9,487 nt of DNA from Alphaproteobacteria bacterium UBA2954 (GTDB lineage: Bacteria > Pseudomonadota > Alphaproteobacteria > Puniceispirillales > Puniceispirillaceae): contig DEBO01000066.1 in NCBI GenBank assembly GCA_002348585.1, positions 1 through 9,487 of the forward strand, read 5' to 3'. Positions within the stretch are counted from its first letter, which is position 1; every line of letters begins with the position of its first letter. The notes below the pieces were generated by a model. It saw only the letters and a program-made list of their open reading frames with translations, was not told the origin of the DNA and ran no database searches. Positions 1 through 6,482 of the stretch are shown piece after piece. Position numbers and translations under genes: made by a program.

Positions 1-1596
1 GATATGTGCTGTGACCGTTGGGCAGATGCTCAGCCAGACCGTGTTGCACTTATCGACGTCAGAGACGACGCCCCCCCGAAACACTGGACCTATACTGAAC
101 TGCTCCGCGCGGCCACAAAGCTGGCTCATTACTTCAAATCGCATCACATTGTCCAAGGAGACAGGATCGCTGTACTTCTGCCGCAAGGCCCAGAGGTATT
201 GATCGCACATTTCGCAGCTTACCGCATTGGAGCAATCATTTTGCCGCTCTTCACCCTGTTCGGGCCAGATGCGCTGGCCCATCGCCTGCGTGACAGTGGT
301 ACAAAGCTGACCATAACGGATGCAGGCAGTCTAAACAAATTATTGCCGATCCTGCCGGACCTGCCAGAACTCAAGCAAATCCTTGTCTGCGGTCTAAATG
401 ATAAGGATACATACAAGCAAGAACAAACAGTATCTGTCTGCAGTTTCTGGGCAGAACTTGGACATATGCCGGATACAACCCTCGCAGCTGTTTCAGGTCC
501 AGATGATCCCGCCATGCTGATCTATACCTCTGGCACAACCGGAAATCCAAAAGGCGCCCTGCATGCGCACCGATTCCTGCTCGGGCATTTACCAAATATC
601 GAAATCAGCCATCAAGATTTCCCTAGGGCCGGGGATAAAGGCTGGACACCTGCAGACTGGGCCTGGATAGGCGGGTTGATGGATCTGGCTCTGCCCTGTC
701 TTTATTATGGTGTTCCATTGGTCAGCTATCGGCAGCTGAAATTTGACCCTGAAGCAACCTTCCAATTTATTGCTGACCTCCAGATACGGAATATGTTTCT
801 GCCCCCGACAGCCCTGAAGCTTATGCGCAGCTATCATATGACTGCAGAGCGTCTGCCGATTCTGTCTGTGCGTACAATTGCATCAGGCGGTGAGGCTCTG
901 GGTAGCTCGCTTCTAGGCTGGGCTCGCAAGGTCCTGAAAGTTGAGGTAAATGAAATTTACGGACAGACAGAATGTAACCTTGTGATTTGCACAGACAGAA
1001 GTGTCGAAAAAATCGTTCCGGACGGGGTCATGGGCAAGGCCGTCCCCGGTCATAAATTATGCATTCTGACTCCAGATGGCGATGAAGCAGAAATTGGAGA
1101 CGTGGGTGAGATTGCTGTTCAGGCACCTGACCCAGTCATGTTCTTAGGTTACTGGAATAAGCCTGAGGATACAAAAGAGAAGATAAAACAAGGCTGGCTG
1201 CTGACCGGTGACCTGGGCAAGCAGGATGAAAACGGGTTTTTCTCTTTTGTTGCCCGCGATGATGATATCATTACTAGCTCTGGCTACCGGATTGGCCCAA
1301 CAGAGATAGAAAATTGTCTGATGCAACATCCATCAGTTTCTCTTGCAGCTGTTATCGGTCTGCCTGATCCTATCCGCACAGAAACAGTGACAGCCTGTAT
1401 TGTTTTGACTACTGGGACAGGTTCAGATCAGCTCGCTGAAAATCTGAAAAAGCTTGTGCGGGAAAAACTTTCTGCTCATCTTGTGCCGCGCCAGATCATC
1501 TGGAGAGATGGCCTGCCCTTGACCGCCACAGGCAAAATCAGGCGAAAGGCCTTACGGGAAAGCCTGTTGCCAGAGACAGACAGTTCGCTAGACTGA
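1..1596 (+). CDS. AMP-forming acyl-CoA synthetase (5' partial)
   Basis: This is an ANL-superfamily enzyme that activates a carboxylic acid with ATP to an acyl-adenylate and then to the acyl-CoA thioester in the cytoplasm. Counting from the first Met (base 4), I see the ATP-binding loop YTSGTTGNPKG at 174-184, YGQTE at 319-323, TGDLG at 401-405, the hinge and CoA-binding stretch DDDIITSSGYRIGPTEIE at about 419-436, and the catalytic Lys511 in TATGKIRRK. All core motifs are intact. The frame is open through base 1 (codon GAT), no RBS is visible, and relatives carry roughly 40 more residues before the CDRWA-type segment, so the true start is upstream of the window. The WTPADWAW and FLPPTALKLMRS segments resemble medium-chain or acetyl-type ligases of alphaproteobacteria, but the substrate cannot be read from sequence. 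It heads a likely operon with the RraA-like and SABATH-like genes, 44 bp upstream of the former. Confidence 0.93.
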   Translation, partial: DMCCDRWADAQPDRVALIDVRDDAPPKHWTYTELLRAATKLAHYFKSHHIVQGDRIAVLLPQGPEVLIAHFAAYRIGAIILPLFTLFGPDALAHRLRDSGTKLTITDAGSLNKLLPILPDLPELKQILVCGLNDKDTYKQEQTVSVCSFWAELGHMPDTTLAAVSGPDDPAMLIYTSGTTGNPKGALHAHRFLLGHLPNIEISHQDFPRAGDKGWTPADWAWIGGLMDLALPCLYYGVPLVSYRQLKFDPEATFQFIADLQIRNMFLPPTALKLMRSYHMTAERLPILSVRTIASGGEALGSSLLGWARKVLKVEVNEIYGQTECNLVICTDRSVEKIVPDGVMGKAVPGHKLCILTPDGDEAEIGDVGEIAVQAPDPVMFLGYWNKPEDTKEKIKQGWLLTGDLGKQDENGFFSFVARDDDIITSSGYRIGPTEIENCLMQHPSVSLAAVIGLPDPIRTETVTACIVLTTGTGSDQLAENLKKLVREKLSAHLVPRQIIWRDGLPLTATGKIRRKALRESLLPETDSSLD

Positions 1597-1640
1597 ACAG
1601 TAGATGACGAGATATTTTAGATAATCAATGAGGCAGAACA

Positions 1641-2387
1641 ATGAGCGCAACACCATTGGAAAAGGCAACTAATATCCTGAAACATGTTTCTGTAGCCACA
1701 TTGGCAACTGCCTTATTTAAGCGCGGCCTACGCAATCAGGTGATCCAAGGTGTGCGGCCGGTGCGCAGCCACCATAATCTGCCAGCAAAACAGCAGCCCA
1801 CAAATATGGTGGGGCCCGCCTTTACTCTGCGCTACATGCCCGCACGCGAAGATAGGAACACATTAGCTGAATTCCAGAATCCTGAACACCCACAAAGACA
1901 AGCAATTGAACAATGCCCGCCAGGATCCATCTTAGTTATAGATAGCAGAAAAGACCCACGGGCAGCTTCAGCTGGCGATATTCTGGTCACACGGCTGATG
2001 ATGCGGGGCGGCACCGGGATTGTTACAGATGGCGGATTTCGTGATTCTGCAAGCATTGCTAAATTGGATATCCCGGCCTATCATGCCCGCCCGTCTAGCC
2101 CTACCAACCTAACCCTGCATGAGGCGATCGATATCAATGTTCCGATAGGCTGCGGTGATGTAGCTGTCTTTCCTGGTGATTATATGGTTGGTGACAATGA
2201 TAGTGTGATTGTGATCCCTGCAGAACAGGTTGTTGAGGTGGCCGATGAAGCATATGAAATGACTGCCTACGAGGATTTTGTTGCTGAGCAGGTAAGGGCT
2301 GGCGTCAGCATTATTGGCCTTTACCCCTGCACAAAAAATGAGCATCGCACTGCCTTTGCCGACTGGCGCCAGAAAAACAAAAGATAG
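1641..2387 (+). CDS. RraA-like / HMG-CHA aldolase family protein
   Basis: The protein belongs to the RraA superfamily, which includes class II 4-hydroxy-4-methyl-2-oxoglutarate/oxaloacetate aldolases and the RNase E inhibitor RraA. The active-site signature is visible: GD at 112-113, then RGGTGIVTDGGFRD at 122-135, where Arg134 and Asp135 match the substrate-binding Arg and Mg-binding Asp of the aldolases. At 248 residues it is much longer than E. coli RraA (about 160). The N-terminal stretch of roughly 60 residues and the tail are typical of the long 'RraA-like' group often found beside sugar-acid or organic-acid catabolic genes. Because the metal-site residues are present, I favour a metal-dependent lyase or decarboxylase acting on a 2-oxo acid over an RNase regulator. 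The ATG at 1641 has a GAGG 7 nt upstream. The gene lies 12 bp before the methyltransferase gene, so the three genes are probably co-transcribed. The real substrate is unknown. Confidence 0.87.
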   Translation: MSATPLEKATNILKHVSVATLATALFKRGLRNQVIQGVRPVRSHHNLPAKQQPTNMVGPAFTLRYMPAREDRNTLAEFQNPEHPQRQAIEQCPPGSILVIDSRKDPRAASAGDILVTRLMMRGGTGIVTDGGFRDSASIAKLDIPAYHARPSSPTNLTLHEAIDINVPIGCGDVAVFPGDYMVGDNDSVIVIPAEQVVEVADEAYEMTAYEDFVAEQVRAGVSIIGLYPCTKNEHRTAFADWRQKNKR

Positions 2388-2399
2388 GATAAGGAAAAA

Positions 2400-3521
2400 A
2401 TGACACTTCAAACATCTGAGTTGAATACACAAGCTGTTTTGGCGATGAAAGGGGCGGGTTATTATTCCGCCCGCACCGCAGGCGCGAAACATGCCATCGA
2501 TAGGGTGCGCCCTATGCTTGAAGATGCACTGCAGTCACTACCACAGCAGGCAATTTTACGGCTAGCTGATTTTGGGGCAGCAGATGGCGGCACTAGTCAA
2601 GAGATGTGGGCTGGACTGATCGCGACCCTACGCGCTAATGGTGATAGCCGACCGATAGAAATGCTGTATACTGACCTTGCTTCAAATGATTTTTCGACCC
2701 TTTTCCGAACTATGCAAGGGATGCACGGTGATACAGCCCATGCCTATCAGAACAGCTATGAAAATGTGTTTGTGCATGGCTGCGGTACAGGGTTTCACCA
2801 ACAGCTTATGGCAGATGCCAGCTTGTGTCTCGGTTTCTCAGCAACAGCTATGCATTATGTATCCAAAAAACCGTGCGAGATTGAAGATCATGTTCATATG
2901 GTTGGCGCAACTCCTGAAGAACGCGCACAGTTCAGCGCGCAGGCGGCCGCAGACTGGGAACGTATCCTTTTAGCCAGAGCAGCAGAGTTGGCCCCGGGAG
3001 GCCGCTTTATCTGCCTGAATTTTGGCATTGATGAAAAGGGGCGCTATCTAGGCCATACAGGCGGCCAGTCCATGTTTGACAATTTTACCCGACATTGGCG
3101 CGCTATGAGAGATGGGGGTCGGATTACGAAACAGGAATTTATCCGAGCAACCTTTGCCCAGCACTACCGGACGGTAGAGGAATTCACCGCCCCCTTTGAT
3201 GACCCCAGCTCTACGGTTAGGCAAGCAGGGCTTAAATTAATTTCTGTTGAAACACGCCTTACGCCCTGCCCGTATAATGCGCTTTATCGGGGGTCGAGTA
3301 CAAAGATGTCATCTGCTGACTATGCAGCCAGCTTAATTCCAACAACACGCAGTTGGTCAGAAACTGTCTTCAGAACAGCTTTGGCTAGCCGGCCAGAAGC
3401 AGAAATTCAGGCCTTGCTCGATGCCTTCTATGACGACTATGAGCAACAGGTTGCTGCTGACCCAAGCGGACACGCTATGGATTATATCCATATTCTCATG
3501 GCGATTGAAAAGCAGGCCTGA
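2400..3521 (+). CDS. SABATH-family SAM-dependent carboxyl methyltransferase
   Basis: The protein (373 residues, the usual SABATH length) matches the salicylate/jasmonate carboxyl methyltransferase family, which moves a methyl group from SAM to a carboxylate to give a methyl ester. In order I see the N-terminal MKGAGYYSARTAGAK (16-30, family pattern MxGGxGxxSYAxNSxxQ), the SAM motif LADFGAADGGTS (55-66, family IADLGCSSGPN), YTDLASNDFSTLF (90-102, family NDLPxNDFNxxF), GTGFHQQLMADASLCLGFSATAMHYVSKKP (129-158, family SFYxRLFPxxSxHxxHSSYSLHWLSxVP), and LAPGGRFICLNFG (197-209). By eye, the family Gln and Trp that hold the substrate carboxylate fall at Lys30 and Tyr153, so the acceptor may be unusual. 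There is no signal peptide, so it is cytosolic. AAGGA precedes the ATG by 4 nt. It is the last gene of the operon with the acyl-CoA ligase and RraA-like protein. Family assignment is firm, substrate unknown. Confidence 0.82.
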   Translation: MTLQTSELNTQAVLAMKGAGYYSARTAGAKHAIDRVRPMLEDALQSLPQQAILRLADFGAADGGTSQEMWAGLIATLRANGDSRPIEMLYTDLASNDFSTLFRTMQGMHGDTAHAYQNSYENVFVHGCGTGFHQQLMADASLCLGFSATAMHYVSKKPCEIEDHVHMVGATPEERAQFSAQAAADWERILLARAAELAPGGRFICLNFGIDEKGRYLGHTGGQSMFDNFTRHWRAMRDGGRITKQEFIRATFAQHYRTVEEFTAPFDDPSSTVRQAGLKLISVETRLTPCPYNALYRGSSTKMSSADYAASLIPTTRSWSETVFRTALASRPEAEIQALLDAFYDDYEQQVAADPSGHAMDYIHILMAIEKQA

Positions 3522-3526
3522 GCTCA

Positions 3527-3545
3527 CCTGACATCATCTGTCGGG
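3527..3545 (+). terminator. Hairpin after the SABATH gene (weak terminator candidate)
   Basis: A 7-bp stem (CCTGACA with TGTCGGG, one G-T pair) with a 5-nt loop begins 6 bp after the methyltransferase stop. No T-tract follows, so it may stabilise the 3' end or need Rho rather than being a classic intrinsic terminator. The rest of the 156-bp gap to the convergent cupin gene shows no gene that I can support. Confidence 0.3.
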
Positions 3546-3677
3546 CTAGACAATACCCATAAGAAGGCACATCACTGAAAAGAGCCGTGCTGCAGCTATT
3601 AAATTGTCCAACTCAAACTTGATCTCATTCTTTGAACAACTTTTGAATGTTTGTTTGGATTGAGCAAAATATTAATT

Positions 3678-4025
3678 TCAGTCGCGGCCGTATATATCCT
3701 CATAACGCATGATATCATCTTCACCTAGATAAAGGCCTGACTGGACCTCAATCAACACTACGAGGTCATCTGTGTAATTTTCAAGCCTGTGTTTGGCCTG
3801 CAGGGGAATATGCACATGCTCATTCATCGCAACTTCTTGAACATTTTCCCCTACCGTAACCGTTGCGATGCCGGTGACAACCACCCAATGTTCTGCGCGA
3901 TATTGATGTGATTGCAAGGACAATCGCCCCCCTGGTACAACTGTGATCCTTTTGACCTTATAGATGTCTGATTCAGTCAAAACCTCGTATGTCCCCCAGG
4001 GGCGTTCACCAATTTGACCAGTCAT
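3678..4025 (-). CDS. Stand-alone type II mannose-6-phosphate isomerase-family cupin
   Basis: This 115-residue protein corresponds to the C-terminal cupin (phosphomannose isomerase) domain of bifunctional mannose-1-phosphate guanylyltransferase/isomerase enzymes, here without the nucleotidyltransferase half. Family landmarks are RPWGTYE (8-14), the PGGRLSLQSH turn (31-40), RAEHWVVV (43-50), IPLQAKHRLEN (73-83) and the closing EDDIMRYEDIYGR (102-114). The metal-site histidine cluster, usually HHHRAEHW or HxHRAEHW, reads HQYRAEHW, so His40 and His46 are kept but the second His of the HxH pair is Tyr42. Single-domain versions are common in alphaproteobacteria and are often linked to sugar or surface-polysaccharide metabolism, but no sugar gene is next to it here. 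The start ATG has only a weak AGGGA 11 nt upstream. It is transcribed divergently from tupB. Isomerase activity is plausible but unproven given the changed ligand. Confidence 0.85.
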   Translation of the reverse strand: MTGQIGERPWGTYEVLTESDIYKVKRITVVPGGRLSLQSHQYRAEHWVVVTGIATVTVGENVQEVAMNEHVHIPLQAKHRLENYTDDLVVLIEVQSGLYLGEDDIMRYEDIYGRD

Positions 4026-4115
4026 CAGCTTTTATATCCCTATCTTTAATAACAGCTTATAGTTGTCACTTTAACTGAGGTGCTCGCATATGTCAGCATT
4101 CGCATTTTACTTGAT

Positions 4116-4159
4116 AAAATATGTGAAATTTTTTCTTTCTTGTAAATTTTACATATTTT
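4116..4159. promoter_or_regulatory. Long AT-rich inverted repeat before tupB (operator candidate)
   Basis: Arms of 17 nt at 4116-4132 and 4143-4159 are separated by 10 nt. Fifteen positions pair by Watson-Crick rules, one is G-T, and only the innermost is mismatched. The right arm also overlaps a smaller palindrome, TGTAAATTTTACA (4141-4153). The repeat ends 11 bp before the tupB start codon in the divergent region shared with the mannose-6-phosphate-isomerase-like gene. Its position suits an operator for a dimeric repressor, or an RNA hairpin just ahead of the start codon. Binding by the nearby HTH-PBP regulator is my inference. I could not place a convincing -35/-10 pair. Confidence 0.5.
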
Positions 4160-4170
4160 AACATAAAAAA

Positions 4171-4878
4171 ATGGATTTTTACTGTGAATCACTCTATCAG
4201 GCCTTTTCTCTGATCATATCTGCAGACGCCGAGCTGGCAGAAGTGTTCTGGCTGTCTGTTAAGGTCAGCCTAACAGCTCTTCTAATTGCCTGCGCTCTTG
4301 GGCTTCCGCTTGGCGCGTTTCTAGCTGTTCATAGGTTTTCAGGCCGCGGCATGCTGATCGGGTTCATCAATACATTGATGGGTATGCCGCCGGTTGTGAT
4401 CGGGCTGATTGTTTATCTGCATCTGTCCCGTTCAGGGCCGTTAGGGTGGATGGGGTTATTATATACCCCAACAGCTATGATTATTGCGCAGGTGATCTTA
4501 ATTACGCCTATAATTGCCGCACTTAGTTGTCAAATCGTTGAAGATTTGCATGAAGATTACCGTGACTTGTTCGCTTCATTATGTGTCCCAAGCCATGTTG
4601 CTATATTGAGCTATATTTATGATGCACGCTATTCCCTATTAACGGTTGTGCTGGCCGGATTTGGTCGGGCTGTATCTGAAGTAGGAGCAGTCATTGTGGT
4701 TGGCGGAAACATCGATCACCTGACCCGCGTTATGACAACAACTATTGCGCTGGAGACATCAAAAGGCGAGCTTGAGATGGCTCTCGCCCTTGGCTTAATT
4801 CTGATGGTCAAGGCTTTATTCATTAATGCCTGTGGGCAACGCATAAAAACAACTGCACAAGCCAAAGCCTATGTCTGA
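4171..4878 (+). CDS. tupB: Tungstate ABC transporter, permease subunit TupB
   Basis: This is the inner-membrane permease of a TupABC tungstate importer. The 235 residues hold about five hydrophobic spans (roughly 27-53, 62-84, 98-121, 155-178 and 202-220). Two TupB-typical blocks are clear: MGMPPVVIGLIVYLHLSRSGPLG (70-92) with LYTPTAMIIAQ (97-107), and GFGRAVSEVGAVIVVGGNIDHLTRVMTTTIALETSKGELEMALALG (163-208). The region where permeases carry the EAA-loop that contacts the ATPase (about 132-170) keeps the AGFGRAVSEVGA end, but its start (SLCVPSHVA, 136-144) is atypical. The only plausible start is the ATG at 4171, preceded by an A-run with no Shine-Dalgarno sequence, directly after a long inverted repeat. 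The stop overlaps the tupC start by 8 bp, implying coupled translation. It could be called a molybdate permease, but the TupB-specific blocks favour tungstate. Confidence 0.92.
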   Translation: MDFYCESLYQAFSLIISADAELAEVFWLSVKVSLTALLIACALGLPLGAFLAVHRFSGRGMLIGFINTLMGMPPVVIGLIVYLHLSRSGPLGWMGLLYTPTAMIIAQVILITPIIAALSCQIVEDLHEDYRDLFASLCVPSHVAILSYIYDARYSLLTVVLAGFGRAVSEVGAVIVVGGNIDHLTRVMTTTIALETSKGELEMALALGLILMVKALFINACGQRIKTTAQAKAYV

Positions 4879-5602
4879 TATCGCGGCACAACGACTTGTT
4901 CCAATTGACGTTGACGGGCTGTGTGTGACTGCACACAACCGGTTACTATTGGCGGAACTAAACTGCCGTATCGGCGCAGAGGGAATAACAGTTCTTATGG
5001 GGCCGAACGGAGCTGGCAAGAGCCTGTTTCTGCGGTGCCTGCATGGACTGATCCCGCCACAGTCAGGGCGCATAGAATTTGCCGGATGCCAACTGGACCA
5101 ATCCATAATTAAACGCCAATCCTTTATCTTTCAAGCCCCGACCGTTCTGCGCCGAACAGTTTATGAGAATTTAGCCTTTGTTGCGCGTCTGCGACCAGAA
5201 ATCAGCGCAGATGAGACAGACAGGCTGCTAACTGAGATGCGGCTTAATCACTTAACCAAACAGCCTGCCCGCTTGCTTTCCGGAGGTGAAAAGCAGCGCC
5301 TAGCCATGGCAAGGGCTTTGTTGACTGCCCCAAATTTGTTGCTGATGGATGAGACAACCGCAAATCTTGACCCAGCCTCAGTGCAGATTATCGAGGCCAG
5401 CCTGCGGACAGCTGCCGCTAATGGCCTCAAAATCATCATTGTGACCCATAATATTGGGCAGGCCAGACGACTAGCACATGATGTATTATTTCTGAATGCA
5501 GGACAATTGACAGAACATACGCCAGCAGAACTGTTTTTCACCAACCCTCGGTCTGCAGCCGCTTCTGCGTATATGCGAGGGGAATTAACCACGACTGGCT
5601 GA
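4871..5602 (+). CDS. tupC: Tungstate ABC transporter, ATP-binding subunit TupC
   Basis: This is the cytoplasmic ATPase that drives tungstate import with TupB. All nucleotide-binding motifs are intact over 243 residues: Walker A GPNGAGKS (44-51), Q-loop Gln88 in FIFQAP, signature LSGGEKQR (136-143), Walker B LLLMDE (156-161), the D-loop NLDPAS (165-170) and the switch His193 in VTHN. The short C-terminal end has no MOP (TOBE) molybdate-binding domain, unlike ModC, which agrees with a Tup-type ATPase. The ATG overlaps the tupB stop (ATGTCTGA) and has no Shine-Dalgarno of its own, so it is expected to rely on ribosomes terminating at tupB. tupA follows after 33 bp. Confidence 0.93.
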   Translation: MSDIAAQRLVPIDVDGLCVTAHNRLLLAELNCRIGAEGITVLMGPNGAGKSLFLRCLHGLIPPQSGRIEFAGCQLDQSIIKRQSFIFQAPTVLRRTVYENLAFVARLRPEISADETDRLLTEMRLNHLTKQPARLLSGGEKQRLAMARALLTAPNLLLMDETTANLDPASVQIIEASLRTAAANGLKIIIVTHNIGQARRLAHDVLFLNAGQLTEHTPAELFFTNPRSAAASAYMRGELTTTG

Positions 5603-5635
5603 GACCTGTTTTGATGAGACAAGAGGAAAATATTC

Positions 5636-6460
5636 ATGAAACAATTACGCGCAAAATATGCCTCAGTGCTTATAGTGTTTACCTGCACAGTGATGAGCGC
5701 CGCTCTCGCTGACCAAAGGATTGTTGTACAATCAACAACCTCAACAAAAAATTCAGGGCTTTATCATTACATTCTGCCTTTGGTCAAACGGGATACTGGT
5801 GTGACTGTTCACGTTGTTGCGGTCGGGACGGGTGCCGCTATCAAAAATGCGATGAATTGTGATGGTGATGTGCTGCTAGTTCACAGCCGTAAACGTGAAG
5901 ATAAATTTGTTGCTGAGGGCTATGCGAAACAGCGCCATGATATCATGTACAATGACTATGTAATTGTCGGGCCTCAATCTGACCCCGCTGGGATAGCGGA
6001 CCTGCGTAATGCGGCAACAGCCTTTAATAAAATCGCTGCAACAAAGTCTACATTTGTCTCACGCGGGGATATGTCAGGCACACACAGCAAGGAAGGCGCC
6101 TTATGGCATGCCGCGTCTGTTTTACCTGATACCAGTTCGGCAAAATGGTACCGACAAACAGGGTCTGGGATGGGTGCAACACTGAATATTGCTGCTGGTA
6201 TGGCAGGCTATACCCTCACAGACAGGGCTACCTGGACCTCTTTTGGCAATAAAGCAGACTTAGATATTTTAGTTGAGGGAGATAAAAATCTATTTAACCC
6301 TTATGGAGTCATGCTAGTCAGCAAAGACAAATGTCCAACCGTGAATACAAAGTCGGGGCAGGCCTTTATAGACTGGCTACTATCTGACACAGGCCAAACC
6401 GCCATATCTGCTTTCCGTGTTGATGATAAACAACTATTTTTTGCGCATGCACAGCAGTAA
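5636..6460 (+). CDS. tupA: Tungstate-binding periplasmic protein TupA
   Basis: This is the substrate-binding protein that captures tungstate in the periplasm and delivers it to TupBC. A Sec signal peptide is clear: positive n-region (MKQLRAK), hydrophobic core (about 9-21), and a likely signal peptidase I cut after ALA at residue 25, leaving DQRIVVQ. The TupA-type oxyanion loop near the mature N-terminus reads STTSTKNSGL (33-42), with Ser in place of the first Thr of the usual TTTS. Further TupA landmarks are SRGDMSGTHSKE (142-153), GSGMGATLNIA (176-186) and LTDRATW (194-200). The 274 residues match family length. The ATG has AGAGGA 8 nt upstream, so unlike tupB and tupC it has its own strong RBS, which fits a binding protein made in excess. 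It is last in the operon (order B-C-A). The convergent regulator gene ends 22 bp downstream. Confidence 0.93.
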   Translation: MKQLRAKYASVLIVFTCTVMSAALADQRIVVQSTTSTKNSGLYHYILPLVKRDTGVTVHVVAVGTGAAIKNAMNCDGDVLLVHSRKREDKFVAEGYAKQRHDIMYNDYVIVGPQSDPAGIADLRNAATAFNKIAATKSTFVSRGDMSGTHSKEGALWHAASVLPDTSSAKWYRQTGSGMGATLNIAAGMAGYTLTDRATWTSFGNKADLDILVEGDKNLFNPYGVMLVSKDKCPTVNTKSGQAFIDWLLSDTGQTAISAFRVDDKQLFFAHAQQ

Positions 6461-6473
6461 AGGCGCCGGCCTT
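6460..6473. terminator. Compact GC-rich hairpin between convergent tupA and its regulator
   Basis: AAGGC and GCCTT form a 5-bp stem around a 4-nt GCCG loop, starting on the last base of the tupA stop codon and lying in the 22-bp gap between the convergent genes. Only short T-rich runs follow on either strand, so it may be a weak bidirectional terminator serving both genes. Confidence 0.35.
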
Positions 6474-6482
6474 GCTCTCACT

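Noticed and set aside
2109..2492. 127-codon open frame on the minus strand across the RraA-like and methyltransferase genes
   Set aside because: It is antisense to two clear genes, with no family resemblance and no RBS support.
4111..4116. TTGATA as a -35 box for tupB
   Set aside because: No acceptable -10 hexamer lies 16-19 bp downstream; the AT-rich context makes a chance match likely.
5248..5688. 146-codon open frame on the minus strand across the tupC end and tupA start
   Set aside because: It lies antisense to the strongly supported tupC and tupA, has no recognisable domain, and crosses two real gene boundaries.
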